DNA of 64,000 bases, taken from assembly GCF_004121055.1 (NCBI RefSeq), contig NZ_PYAL01000001.1:744001-808000 (forward strand). Direction: 5' to 3'. The notes beneath the pieces are model-generated. The model was not told the DNA's origin. It saw only the letters and a program-made list of their open reading frames with translations, and did no database searches. This stretch comes from Achromobacter aloeverae (GTDB lineage: Bacteria > Pseudomonadota > Gammaproteobacteria > Burkholderiales > Burkholderiaceae_B). Below are positions 32,622-41,686 of the stretch, piece after piece. The translations under genes and the position numbers were made by a program. Positions within the stretch are counted from its first letter, which is position 1. Every line of letters begins with the position of its first letter.

Positions 32622-33521
32622 TCAAGCCTCCCGGGCGGCTCGCAGCAGGTGCTCGATGAACTGCTCGACGAACCGTGGCAGGTCCCGCCCGCGCTGCCGG
32701 CACAGCAGGCGCTCGCGCTGCGCCCAGGGATCTTCCAGCTTGAGTATGTGCAAGGCGTTCGGCTGGCTATGGTGGCGCATGCAGCCGCGCGGCACCACCG
32801 CCACGCCGACGCCGGCCGCCACCATGCGGCACACGGCCTCGAAACTGTTCACGTGCACGCGCTGGATGATGTTCTTGCCCAGGCCCGACGCGATGTCCTC
32901 CAGGAAGATCTGGATGGCGCTGTCGGGGTGGATGCCCACGAAAGGATAGGTATCCAGCAGGTCGATGAAGCGCACGGACGTGTGCTCCACCAAGGGATTC
33001 TTGACCGACACCACCACCACCAGTTCGTCGCGGAACAGCGGCATGACGTCCAGCCCCTCGACGTCGACATTTCCGGCCACCAGGCCCAGGTCGCCCGCGC
33101 CGGCCCGGATGGCCATCGCGATGTCGCCCGAGATTTTCTCCTGCAACTCGATATCGACTTCGGGATACTCGGCCAGGAAGCTCGACAGGGCATCGGCCAG
33201 GAAGGAGTTGGTCGACGTGGTATTCGCCAGCAGGCGCAGGCGTCCCTTGATGCCGTTCGAATAGGGCTGCAGGTCGGCGTTCAGGCATTCCAGCTGGCCC
33301 AGCACCACCCGGGCGTGCTTGAGCAGCACCTCGCCGGCCGCTGTCAGCGACACGCCGGTGGCCTGGCGCACCAGCAGGCGCGTCTTGAAGGCTTCCTCCA
33401 TGTGCTTGATGCGGGCGCTCGCGGCCGGCAGGGACAGGAAGGTCCTCTCCGCCGCCCGCGTCAAGCTGAACGTGTCTCCTACGTTCACGAACAACCGCAG
33501 GTCTGTAAGGTCATGTCTCAT
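32622..33521 (-). CDS. LysR family transcriptional regulator
   Basis: A 299-residue LysR protein started at MRHDLTDLRLFVNVGDTFSL. The helix-turn-helix is LTRAAERTFLSLPAASARIK, with unusual Leu-Ser-Leu-Pro in place of the common VSQPAVS. The effector domain contains DLGLVAGNVDVEGLDVMPLF and GVGVAVVPRG. It lies between a Bug gene downstream on the same strand and a beta-oxidation-like operon diverging at 33697, and could control either. The ribosome binding site is weak; an ATG seven codons upstream is possible. Confidence 0.9.
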   Translation of the reverse strand: MRHDLTDLRLFVNVGDTFSLTRAAERTFLSLPAASARIKHMEEAFKTRLLVRQATGVSLTAAGEVLLKHARVVLGQLECLNADLQPYSNGIKGRLRLLANTTSTNSFLADALSSFLAEYPEVDIELQEKISGDIAMAIRAGAGDLGLVAGNVDVEGLDVMPLFRDELVVVVSVKNPLVEHTSVRFIDLLDTYPFVGIHPDSAIQIFLEDIASGLGKNIIQRVHVNSFEAVCRMVAAGVGVAVVPRGCMRHHSQPNALHILKLEDPWAQRERLLCRQRGRDLPRFVEQFIEHLLRAAREA

Positions 33522-33558
33522 GGTCGAACTGTTCCACCACACAAAAGGGGGGTGTCTT

Positions 33559-33571
33559 GAATATCGAATTC
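33559..33571. promoter_or_regulatory. Candidate LysR site (GAAT-N5-ATTC)
   Basis: A 13-bp inverted repeat, GAAT and ATTC around ATCGA, lies 38 bp upstream of the LysR start in the divergent gap to the SDR gene. LysR sites are usually interrupted dyads of this size near the regulator's own promoter. It lacks the strict T-N11-A ends, so support is modest. Confidence 0.35.
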
Positions 33572-33696
33572 TGTTGCCGCCGCCAGGAATCTACCATGCG
33601 GGAAGCGTCCGGATCAGGAAGGCGCCGCCACGGCTAGGCGCGGCGCCCGTGGGAAGGATCCCAGGGAAAACCCCAAGAGCAACAGTGGAGAGACAC

Positions 33697-34608
33697 ATGA
33701 GTGAAATGGTTTCCGGCAAAGTCGTCGTGGTAACCGGCGCCGGCGGCGGCGTGGGCCGCGGCATCGCCCTGGCCATGGCCAAGGCAGGCGCCAAGGTCGT
33801 GGTCAACGACCTCGACCTGAAGCGCGACGGCACGGGCGGCCCGGCGGCCGCGGTCGTCAAGGAGATCGTCGACGCCGGTGGGCAGGCCGTGGCCTGCACC
33901 GACAGCGTCAGCACCTACGAGGGCGCCACCAACAATATCAAGACGGCCGTCGACGTCTTCGGGCGCATCGACGCCGTGGTCAACAATGCCGGCAACCTGC
34001 GCGACCGCGTCTTCCACAAGATGAACGAGGAAGAATGGCGACAAGTGCAGGACGTGCACCTGAACGGCTCCTTCTTCATGAGCCGCGCCGCCGCGCCCTA
34101 TTTCCGCGAACAGGAATCGGGCGCCTTCGTGCACATGACATCTACCTCGGGCCTGATCGGCAACTTCGGCCAGGCCAACTACTCGGCCGCCAAGATGGGC
34201 ATCGTGGGCCTGTCCAAGTCGATCGCCCTGGACATGTCGCGCTACAACGTGCGCTCGAACTGCATCGCGCCCTTCGCCTGGACCGCCATGACCAGCTCCA
34301 TCCCGGCCGACACCCCCGAGGAAAAGGCGCGCGTCGAAAAACTCAAGAAGATGGAAGCCGGCAAGATCGCGCCGCTGGCCATCTATCTCGTCAGCGACGC
34401 CGCGGCGCAAGCCGGCATCACCGCGCAGATCTTCTCGGTGCGCGCCAATGAGATCATGCTGTTCTCCCAGCCGCGGCCCGTGCGCACGGTGCACTACTCC
34501 GAGGGCTGGACGCCGGAACTGATCGGCGAGATCGCCATCCCCGCCATGCGCAAGCACTTCTACGCCCTGGAGCGCTCGCCCGACGTCATCGACTGGGATC
34601 CGATCTGA
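33697..34608 (+). CDS. SDR family 3-hydroxyacyl-CoA dehydrogenase (MFE-2/HSD17B4 N-domain-like)
   Basis: A 303-residue SDR started at ATG 33697 after GGAG. TGAGGGVGRGIA binds NAD(P), NNAGN is present, and the catalytic residues are in STSGLIGNFGQANYSAAKMG (Y162, K166). This extended form with VVNDLD followed by a charged insert matches the dehydrogenase domain of peroxisomal multifunctional enzyme type 2. The next gene encodes the matching hydratase-2 domain as a separate protein, so the two would hydrate and oxidise enoyl-CoAs in succession. Confidence 0.9.
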   Translation: MSEMVSGKVVVVTGAGGGVGRGIALAMAKAGAKVVVNDLDLKRDGTGGPAAAVVKEIVDAGGQAVACTDSVSTYEGATNNIKTAVDVFGRIDAVVNNAGNLRDRVFHKMNEEEWRQVQDVHLNGSFFMSRAAAPYFREQESGAFVHMTSTSGLIGNFGQANYSAAKMGIVGLSKSIALDMSRYNVRSNCIAPFAWTAMTSSIPADTPEEKARVEKLKKMEAGKIAPLAIYLVSDAAAQAGITAQIFSVRANEIMLFSQPRPVRTVHYSEGWTPELIGEIAIPAMRKHFYALERSPDVIDWDPI

Positions 34609-34618
34609 GGCCGCCGCC

Positions 34619-35473
34619 ATGCCCTTGAACTACGACACCATCAAGAACTGGCATTTCGACGAGATACGGCATACCTATACCGGGAAGGACACCATGCTGT
34701 ACGCCCTGGGCATCGGCCTGGGCGAGGATCCGGTCGACGCCCGCCAGCTGCGCTATGTGTACGAAGGGAACCTGCAAGCCTTCCCCACCATGAGCGTGGT
34801 GCTGGGGTACCCGGGATTCTGGATGCGCGATCCGCGCGCCGGCATAGACTGGGTGCGCCTGGTGCATGGCGAACAGCGCCTGACCCTGCACGCCACGCTG
34901 CCGGCCCAGGGGACGGTCATCGCCAGGAGCCGCATCACCCACGTCATCGACAAGGGCGCCGACAAGGGCGCGCTGGTGGTCACGGAACGCACGCTGCATG
35001 ACGAAGCGGGCGTGTGCCTGGCCACGCTGGCGCAGACCTCGTTCTGCCGCGGCGACGGCGGCTTCGGACAAGGCGACGCACCGCCCCCCGCCCTGCCCGC
35101 CGCGCCCGACCGCGCGCCGGACCGCCAGGCCCGGCTGCGCGTCTCGCCGCGGGCGGCGCTCATCTACCGCCTGAGCGCCGACATGAACCCCCTGCATGCC
35201 GACCCCGAGGTCGCGCGCAAGGCCGGCTTCGAACGTCCCATCCTGCACGGCCTGTGCACCTACGGCATGGCCGCCCGCGCCATCGTGGACGCCTGGGCCG
35301 AGGGCGACGCCGGTCGCCTCGCGCGGCTGGACGTGCGCTTCTCTTCGCCCGTGTACCCCGGCGAGACGCTCGCCTTCGATATGTGGCGCGAAGGCGATGA
35401 GATCCGCTACACGGCGCGCAGCGTCGAACGCAACATCGTGACGCTGAACTGCGGCGTCGCCAAGGTGAACTAG
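34619..35473 (+). CDS. MaoC-like enoyl-CoA hydratase 2
   Basis: A 284-residue double-hotdog protein. The hydratase-2 motif is YRLSADMNPLHADPEVARKA (residues 183-202; Asp, Asn and His of the active site), followed by PILHGLCTYG. In most relatives the motif reads YRLSGDxNPLH, so Gly is Ala here. It gives (R)-3-hydroxyacyl-CoA, which the SDR encoded 10 bp upstream would oxidise. A central Pro/Ala-rich linker (about residues 152-172) joins the two hotdog halves. Confidence 0.9.
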   Translation: MPLNYDTIKNWHFDEIRHTYTGKDTMLYALGIGLGEDPVDARQLRYVYEGNLQAFPTMSVVLGYPGFWMRDPRAGIDWVRLVHGEQRLTLHATLPAQGTVIARSRITHVIDKGADKGALVVTERTLHDEAGVCLATLAQTSFCRGDGGFGQGDAPPPALPAAPDRAPDRQARLRVSPRAALIYRLSADMNPLHADPEVARKAGFERPILHGLCTYGMAARAIVDAWAEGDAGRLARLDVRFSSPVYPGETLAFDMWREGDEIRYTARSVERNIVTLNCGVAKVN

Positions 35474-35476
35474 CCC

Positions 35477-36673
35477 ATGAGCGAGCATCGTCCCCCGCCC
35501 CTGGAGGGCATCCGCGTGCTGGACCTCAGCCGCATCCTGGCCGGCCCGTGGTGCACCCAGAACCTGGCCGATCTCGGCGCCGACGTCATCAAGGTGGAAC
35601 GCCCCGGCGCCGGCGACGACACGCGCGGCTGGGGCCCGCCATACATGAAGGGTCCCGACGGCAAGGACACGTCCGAAGCGGCCTACTATCTCTCCTGCAA
35701 CCGCAACAAGCGCTCCATCACGGTCGACTACGCCACGCCCGAAGGCGCCGACCTCATCCGCGAACTGGCCGCCAAGAGCGATATCCTGGTGGAGAACTTC
35801 AAGGTGGGCGGCCTGAAGAAGTACGGGCTCGACTACGACAGCCTGCGGGCCGTCAATCCGCGCCTCATCTACTGCTCGGTCACCGGCTTCGGCCAGACCG
35901 GCCCTTACGCCGAGCGCCCCGGCTATGACTTCATGATCCAGGGCATGGCCGGATTGATGAGCATCACTGGCGAGCGCGACGACCTGCCCGGCGGCGGTCC
36001 GCAGAAGGCCGGCGTAGCCGTCACCGACATCATCACGGGCATGTACGCCACCGTCGCGGTGCTCGCCGCCCTGCAGGAGCGCCACCGCAGCGGCCTGGGC
36101 CAGCAGCTGGACATCGCGCTCTTCGACTGCCATGTCGCGATGCTGGCAAACCAGAACTCGAACTTCTTCACGTCGGGCAAGGCGCCCCGGCGGGCGGGCA
36201 ACGCCCACCAGAACGTGGTGCCCTACCAGGTGTTCGCCACCAGCGACGGCCACATGATCGTGGCCACCGGCAACGACACGCAGTACCGCGCCTACTGCAA
36301 GGCCATCGGCGCGCCCGAACTGGGCGAGGACCCGCGCTTCGCCCTGAACAGCGGCCGCGTGACCCATCGCGACGTCCTCATCCCCCGCCTGGTGGCGATC
36401 ATGAAGACGGGCCGGCGCGATGACTGGATCGCCAAGCTGGAAGCCGTGGGCGTGCCTTGCGGACCCATCAACGACATCGCCCAGGCCTTCGGCCATCCGC
36501 AGGCGCAAGCCCGCGAATTGCGCCGCGAGATTCCGCACCGGCTGGGTGGCGCCGCGCCGGTCACGGCCAGCCCCTTGCGCTTTTCCGGGTCGCCCGTGCA
36601 GTATCGGCGCGCGCCGCCCATGCTGGGCGAGCATACCGAGGAAGTGCTGCGCGACGTCCTGGGCAAGCCCTAG
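35477..36673 (+). CDS. Type III (CaiB/BaiF) CoA transferase
   Basis: A 398-residue transferase. The start IRVLDLSRILAGPWCTQNLA, DLGADVIKVERPGAGDDTRG and the catalytic D151 (RPGYDFMIQGMAGL) are all canonical. It begins four bases after the MaoC-like stop and would activate the free acid on which the neighbouring dehydrogenase and hydratase work. It resembles succinyl-CoA-dependent dicarboxylate or carnitine-type transferases; the acceptor is unknown. Confidence 0.93.
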   Translation: MSEHRPPPLEGIRVLDLSRILAGPWCTQNLADLGADVIKVERPGAGDDTRGWGPPYMKGPDGKDTSEAAYYLSCNRNKRSITVDYATPEGADLIRELAAKSDILVENFKVGGLKKYGLDYDSLRAVNPRLIYCSVTGFGQTGPYAERPGYDFMIQGMAGLMSITGERDDLPGGGPQKAGVAVTDIITGMYATVAVLAALQERHRSGLGQQLDIALFDCHVAMLANQNSNFFTSGKAPRRAGNAHQNVVPYQVFATSDGHMIVATGNDTQYRAYCKAIGAPELGEDPRFALNSGRVTHRDVLIPRLVAIMKTGRRDDWIAKLEAVGVPCGPINDIAQAFGHPQAQARELRREIPHRLGGAAPVTASPLRFSGSPVQYRRAPPMLGEHTEEVLRDVLGKP

Positions 36674-36758
36674 GCTCTGGCCCGGCCCTGCCCGGCCGGC
36701 TTCCGGACCGGGCGCCATACGTGTAAAAGAAAACCTGCCATCTCCTCAGACCGATCCC

Positions 36759-37919
36759 ATGTCCGACTCCTCCCAAGACTTCCAAGACATCCGCGAAGCG
36801 GTGCGCGACCTGTGCGCCCAGTTCCCGGCCGAATATTTCCGCAAGATCGACGCGGCCCAGGGCTACCCAGAGGAATTCGTCGATGCCCTCACCAAGGCCG
36901 GCTGGCTGGCCGCGCTGATTCCGCAGGAATACGGCGGGTCCGGCCTGGGCCTGACCGAAGCCTCGGTCATCATGGAAGAAATCAACCGCGCCGGCGGCAA
37001 CTCGGGCGCCTGCCACGGGCAGATGTACAACATGGGCACCCTGCTGCGCCATGGCTCGGACGAGCAGAAGCAGCGCTACCTGCCGCGCATCGCCAGCGGC
37101 GAGCTGCGGCTGCAGTCCATGGGCGTGACCGAGCCCACCACCGGCACCGACACCACCAAGCTCAAGACCACCGCCGTCAGGAAGGGCGACCGTTACGTGG
37201 TCAACGGCCAAAAGGTGTGGATCTCCCGTGTGCAGCACTCCGACCTGATGATCCTGCTGGCGCGCACCACGCCCGTCGACCAGGTGAAACGCAAGTCCGA
37301 GGGCATGTCCATTTTCCTCGTCGACCTGCACCAGGCCATCGGCCACGGCATGGAAGTGCGCCCCATCCCCAACATGGTCAACCACGAGACCAACGAGCTC
37401 TTTTTCGACAACCTGGAAATTCCGGCCGAGAACCTCATCGGCGAGGAAGGCAAGGGCTTCAAGTACATCCTCGACGGCCTGAACGCCGAACGCACCCTGA
37501 TCGCCGCCGAGTGCATCGGCGACGGCTACTGGTTCGTCGACAAGGTGTCCGCCTACGTGAAGGAGCGGGTGGTGTTCGGCCGCCCCATCGGCCAGAACCA
37601 GGGCGTGCAATTTCCGATCGCCCGCTCCTTCGTCAACGTGGAGGCGGCCAGCCTGATGCGCTATGAAGCCGCGCGCCGCTTCGACGCGGGCCTGCCCTGC
37701 GGCACCCAGGCCAACATGGCCAAGCTGCTGGCCGCCGACGCCTCATGGGAAGCCGCCAACGCCTGCCTGCAGTTCCACGGCGGCTTCGGCTTCGCGCACG
37801 AATACGACGTCGAACGCAAGTTCCGCGAAACGCGCCTGTACCAGGTCGCGCCCATTTCGACCAACCTGATCCTGTCCTACGTGGCCGAACACGTGCTGGG
37901 TCTTCCCCGGTCCTTCTGA
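36759..37919 (+). CDS. Acyl-CoA dehydrogenase
   Basis: A 386-residue acyl-CoA dehydrogenase. LIPQEYGGSGLGLTEASVIM, SMGVTEPTTGTDTTKLKT, ENLIGEEGKGFKYILDGLNA and FHGGFGFAHEYDVERKFRE are family landmarks. The GLNAERTLIAAE helix carries a Glu at the position used as base in isovaleryl-type enzymes. At the C-terminus, YQVAPI replaces the more common YEGT. It would introduce the double bond that the MaoC-like protein hydrates. The stop is two bases before the MmgE/PrpD start. Confidence 0.93.
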   Translation: MSDSSQDFQDIREAVRDLCAQFPAEYFRKIDAAQGYPEEFVDALTKAGWLAALIPQEYGGSGLGLTEASVIMEEINRAGGNSGACHGQMYNMGTLLRHGSDEQKQRYLPRIASGELRLQSMGVTEPTTGTDTTKLKTTAVRKGDRYVVNGQKVWISRVQHSDLMILLARTTPVDQVKRKSEGMSIFLVDLHQAIGHGMEVRPIPNMVNHETNELFFDNLEIPAENLIGEEGKGFKYILDGLNAERTLIAAECIGDGYWFVDKVSAYVKERVVFGRPIGQNQGVQFPIARSFVNVEAASLMRYEAARRFDAGLPCGTQANMAKLLAADASWEAANACLQFHGGFGFAHEYDVERKFRETRLYQVAPISTNLILSYVAEHVLGLPRSF

Positions 37920-37921
37920 TC

Positions 37922-39286
37922 ATGACGACGACATCCCACCCCAGCGCCGAGCTTGCCGCCTTCGCCAGCTCCCTGCGCTACGAAGACATTCCCCCCGCCG
38001 TGCTGCGCCGCTGCGAAGACCTGCTGCTGGACACGCTGGGCTCCATCCTGGCCGGCGCGCGCTCGCGGCCGGTGCTGTCGATCGACAAGGTCGCCCGCGC
38101 CATGGGACCGGCCGACGGCGCCGCCGAAGTGCTGGTCTCACGCCGCAAGACCTCGCCGTTGTTCGCGGCCATGGTCAACGCCGCCGCCGCGCATATGGTC
38201 GAGCAGGACGACGTGCACAACGGGTCCGTGTTCCACCCCGCCGCCGTGATTTTCCCGCCCGTGCTGGCAGTGGGACAAGCCATCGGCGCGACGGGACGCG
38301 AACTACTGACCGCCGCCGTGGCGGGCTACGAAGTGGGCATCCGCATCGGCGAATTCCTGGGCCGCTCGCACTACAAGATCTTCCACACCACGGGCACGGC
38401 CGGCACGGTGGCCGCGGCGGCCGCCGTGGGGCGCCTGCTGAAGCTGGATCCGGGACAAATGCTGGATGCATTCGGTTCGGCCGGCACGCAGGCCGCCGGT
38501 CTGTGGGAATTCCTGCGCGACGCCGCGGACTCCAAGCAATTGCACACGGCCAAGGCCGCCGCCGACGGCATCCTGGCGGCCTACCTGGCACAGGACGGCT
38601 TCACCGGCGCGAAGCACATACTGGAAGGCCCGCAGGGCATGGCCGCCGGCATGTCCACGGACGCGGACCCCGCCCGCCTGACCGATCGGCTGGGCAAGCG
38701 CTGGGCCCTGGCGGAAACGTCGTTCAAGTACCATGCCTCGTGCCGCCACACCCATCCGGCCGCCGACGCGCTGCTGCAAGTGGTGCGCGAACACCGGCTC
38801 GAAGCGGCCGACATCGACCGTGTGGTCACCCATGTGCACCAGGGCGCCATCGACGTGCTGGGGCCGGTCGTGGATCCGCGCACCGTGCACCAATCGAAGT
38901 TCTCCATGGGTTCGGTGCTGGCCTTGATCGCGCTGCGCGGCTACGCCGGCCTCACCGAATTCGACCTGGGCCTGAAAGACCGGGACGTCGCGGCATTCCG
39001 CGACAAGGTGACCATGCAGCTCGACCAGGAGGTCGACCAGGCCTACCCGGCCCGCTGGATCGGCAAGGTCACGGTCTACACCAGGGATGGGCGCGAGCTT
39101 CATGGCCGCGTGGACGAGCCGAAGGGGGATCCGGGCAACACGCTGTCGCGTCCTGAAATCGAGGACAAGGCGGTGCGCCTGGGCACCTACGCCGGCGCGG
39201 CCACGGAGGCCGAAATGCGGTCGCTGATCGACTGGGCGTGGAAGCTGGCCGACCTGGATCGCGCGGGACAGTTGCTGCCGTCCTGA
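37922..39286 (+). CDS. MmgE/PrpD family protein
   Basis: A 454-residue MmgE/PrpD protein. AAAAHMVEQDDVHNGSVFHP contains the conserved Asp-rich loop, KIFHTTGTAGTVAAAAAVG is the hallmark helix, and FKYHASCRHTHPAADALLQV carries the CRHTHP segment. Known members are 2-methylcitrate dehydratase, iminodisuccinate epimerase-like and cis-aconitate decarboxylase (Irg1) homologues. In an acyl-CoA operon, dehydration of or decarboxylation to a C4-C6 dicarboxylate is plausible; no single reaction is supported. Confidence 0.9.
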   Translation: MTTTSHPSAELAAFASSLRYEDIPPAVLRRCEDLLLDTLGSILAGARSRPVLSIDKVARAMGPADGAAEVLVSRRKTSPLFAAMVNAAAAHMVEQDDVHNGSVFHPAAVIFPPVLAVGQAIGATGRELLTAAVAGYEVGIRIGEFLGRSHYKIFHTTGTAGTVAAAAAVGRLLKLDPGQMLDAFGSAGTQAAGLWEFLRDAADSKQLHTAKAAADGILAAYLAQDGFTGAKHILEGPQGMAAGMSTDADPARLTDRLGKRWALAETSFKYHASCRHTHPAADALLQVVREHRLEAADIDRVVTHVHQGAIDVLGPVVDPRTVHQSKFSMGSVLALIALRGYAGLTEFDLGLKDRDVAAFRDKVTMQLDQEVDQAYPARWIGKVTVYTRDGRELHGRVDEPKGDPGNTLSRPEIEDKAVRLGTYAGAATEAEMRSLIDWAWKLADLDRAGQLLPS

Positions 39287-39329
39287 TACGCCACGGGGCG
39301 TGCGCGCGCCCCGTCCCTGCTGCCGCGTC

Positions 39330-39767
39330 TCAGCCGTCGAAGGCCTGGCTCGGCGGCGACGCCGGGCCGATGACGGCGAACACGCCATTGGCCTTGAGCA
39401 CCATCCGGCCTGCCACCTCCAACTGGCAGGCGGCGTGGACCAGCCGCTTGCCCGGCTTGTCGATGCGCACCCGCGCCTCCAGCCAATCCCCTTCCTTGAC
39501 GGCATTGAGATACTCGACGCCCAACTGCACCGTCACCACCGCGACGCCGCGCTGGCGCACGATCACGTGTCCCAGCACGCAATCCGCGATGGTGGCCAGG
39601 AAGCCGCCGTGGGCGATGCCCACATTGTTGCCGTGGGCCTGCGTCACGCGCACGCCGAAGGCGTCGTCCGATTCGCGCCAGTAGATCGCGCCCAACTGGT
39701 TCAGATGGGTCATGTAGGGGCTGGCGGGCTGCCACGGCGCATAGCCGTCGGGAATAAGGTCGCTCAT
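39330..39767 (-). CDS. PaaI-like hotdog thioesterase
   Basis: A 145-residue single-hotdog protein. NNVGIAHGGFLATIADCVLG is the PaaI-type thioesterase motif, with the HGG turn and Asp in the following helix. It should release CoA from small or aromatic acyl-CoAs, perhaps relieving CoA trapping in the pathway encoded convergently upstream. The ribosome binding site is weak, but the coding pattern begins at this ATG. Confidence 0.88.
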   Translation of the reverse strand: MSDLIPDGYAPWQPASPYMTHLNQLGAIYWRESDDAFGVRVTQAHGNNVGIAHGGFLATIADCVLGHVIVRQRGVAVVTVQLGVEYLNAVKEGDWLEARVRIDKPGKRLVHAACQLEVAGRMVLKANGVFAVIGPASPPSQAFDG

Positions 39768-40004
39768 CGTTGCTCGGTTGTTGAAATCTTCTGTCGTTCC
39801 GGATCGCCTTCAGCCGTCCGGCCGGGGCGGGCGCGGATTCTTCTTCACGCCGGGACTATGTTAGCGCCACCGGCCGACCCGCGCCTTCTCGCGGACCGAA
39901 GCCCGCATTCCGCAATCACGAATAGACGCTCACGCCGGCCGCCTCGGATACTCACGCCACATCGACAATAAAAGCCGGCGCCACGCCGGCACGAGGAGAC
40001 CGAC

Positions 40005-40973
40005 ATGGCATCGACGCGCGCCCGCTGGCTCGCGGGCATCATGCTGCTGGGTGCGTCGCACCTGGCGCAGGCGGCCTGGCCCGACCATCCCATCACGATC
40101 ATCGTCCCGGCGGCGCCTGGCGGCACAACGGACATCGCGGCGCGCCTGCTGGCCGAGAAGATGACCGCCGCATTGGGGCAATCGATCATCGTGGAAAATC
40201 GCGCCGGCGCGGCCGGCATCATCGGCTCGCAAGCCGTTGCGCGCGCCGCGCCCGACGGCTATACGCTGGTGATGGGCAACATCGGTCCCAACGCCATCAA
40301 CTACAGCCTGTACAAGACGCTGCCCTACAAGCCCAGCGACTTCGCGCCCATCACGCTGGTGATCTCGGTACCCAACGTGCTGGAGGTCAACGCGGCCCAG
40401 CCCGTGAAGACCGCCGCCGAACTGGTGGCCATGCTCAAGCAGGATCCGTCCAAGCGATCCTTCGGCTCGTCGGGTTCCGGGCAATCGCCGCATATGTCGG
40501 CCGAACTCTTCAAGGAGCGCACCGGCGTGGACGCCACCCACGTGCCCTACAAGGGCGCGGGCCCCGCCGTCGCGGCGCTGCTGGCCAACCAGTTCACCTT
40601 CATGATCGACAACCTGCCCAGCTCCATGCCGTCCATCAAGGCAGGCAAGCTGCGCGCGCTGGCCGTCACGGGCGAGAAGCGCTCGCCGGAACTGCCCGAC
40701 GTTCCCACCATGAAGGAGGCCGGCATCGACAACATGGTGGTCACGGCCTGGTTCGGCCTGCTGGCGCCGGCCGGCACGCCCGCGCCGGTGATCGACAAGC
40801 TTTACCAGGCCGCGCGCCAGGGCCTGGCCTCTCCCGACATCGCCAAGAAATTCCACGAACTGGGCGGCGAGCCCGGTGGCAATACGCCCGCGGCATTCGG
40901 CGCCTTCATCGACCATGAGCGAACGATGTGGGAACAGACCGTCAAGGCCGCCGGCATGTACAAGGAGCAGTAA
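40005..40973 (+). CDS. Bug (TctC-family) binding protein
   Basis: A 322-residue Bug protein. The Sec leader ends LAQA near residue 23, followed by WPDHPITIIVPAAPGGTTDI, VENRAGAAGIIGSQ, RAAPDGYTLVMG and VPYKGAGPAVAALL. GAGGAG sits ahead of the ATG. The CoA transferase A subunit starts two bases after its stop, so the acid it binds is probably the one activated by that transferase. It is divergent from the thioesterase gene across a 237-bp gap in which no clear operator was seen. Confidence 0.93.
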   Translation: MASTRARWLAGIMLLGASHLAQAAWPDHPITIIVPAAPGGTTDIAARLLAEKMTAALGQSIIVENRAGAAGIIGSQAVARAAPDGYTLVMGNIGPNAINYSLYKTLPYKPSDFAPITLVISVPNVLEVNAAQPVKTAAELVAMLKQDPSKRSFGSSGSGQSPHMSAELFKERTGVDATHVPYKGAGPAVAALLANQFTFMIDNLPSSMPSIKAGKLRALAVTGEKRSPELPDVPTMKEAGIDNMVVTAWFGLLAPAGTPAPVIDKLYQAARQGLASPDIAKKFHELGGEPGGNTPAAFGAFIDHERTMWEQTVKAAGMYKEQ

Positions 40974-40975
40974 AC

Positions 40976-41671
40976 GTGATTGACAAGATCCAGCCTTCGA
41001 TCGTGGAGGCGGTGCAGATCATCCCGGACGGCGCATCGATACTGGTGGGCGGATTCGGCGAGGCAGGCGTTCCCTTCGAGCTGCTGTACGCCCTGCGCGA
41101 CCTCGGACGCCGCGATCTCACCATCATCAGCAACAATGCCGGAACGTACGAGATCGGCATCGCCGCGCTGATCGTGGCCAAGCTGGTGCGCAAGGTCATC
41201 TGCTCGCACCCTCGTCCGCCCAACTCCGAAACCTTCGCCGCCGCCTACCGCGCCGGCCAGGTCGAACTGGAAGTCGTCCCGCAGGGGACGCTGGCGGAGC
41301 GCTTGCGCGCCGCGGGCGCGGGCCTGGGCGCCTTCTTCACGCCCACGGGCTATGGCACGCGCCTGGCGGACGGCAAGGAAACGCGCGTCGTCGACGGCGT
41401 GGGCTATGTGCTGGAACAGCCGCTGTTCGGCGATTTCGCGCTGATCAAGGCCCATCGGGGCGACCGCTGGGGCAACCTCACCTACCGCTGGGCGGCGCGC
41501 AACTTTGCGCCCGTGATGTGCATGGCGGCCCGCCATGCCATTGCCCAGGTCGACCAGGTGGTGGCGCTGGGCGAATTGCCTCCGGAACACGTCATGACCC
41601 CCGGCATTTTCGTCAAGACCGTGGTTCCCCTCCATGCCAAGGACCCGGCCACGTCGGCAGCCACGGCCTAA
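40976..41671 (+). CDS. 3-oxoacid-type CoA transferase, subunit A
   Basis: A 231-residue alpha subunit (PcaI/ScoA-like) started at GTG 40976, with GGAG at the end of the preceding gene. SILVGGFGEAGVPFELLYAL contains the GxGGF-type CoA loop. TIISNNAGTYEIGIAALI, FFTPTGYGTRLADGKE and ALIKAHRGDRWGNLTYR are standard. It forms a heterodimer with the subunit encoded at 41687 and transfers CoA, typically from succinyl-CoA, to a 3-oxo or related acid. Confidence 0.94.
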   Translation: MIDKIQPSIVEAVQIIPDGASILVGGFGEAGVPFELLYALRDLGRRDLTIISNNAGTYEIGIAALIVAKLVRKVICSHPRPPNSETFAAAYRAGQVELEVVPQGTLAERLRAAGAGLGAFFTPTGYGTRLADGKETRVVDGVGYVLEQPLFGDFALIKAHRGDRWGNLTYRWAARNFAPVMCMAARHAIAQVDQVVALGELPPEHVMTPGIFVKTVVPLHAKDPATSAATA

Positions 41672-41686
41672 CCCGCAGGCACACGC

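Noticed and set aside
34586-36718. A 710-codon minus-strand open frame over the MaoC and CoA transferase genes
   Set aside because: Antisense shadow; composition is skewed to Gly, Val, His and Arg and there is no ribosome binding site or domain.
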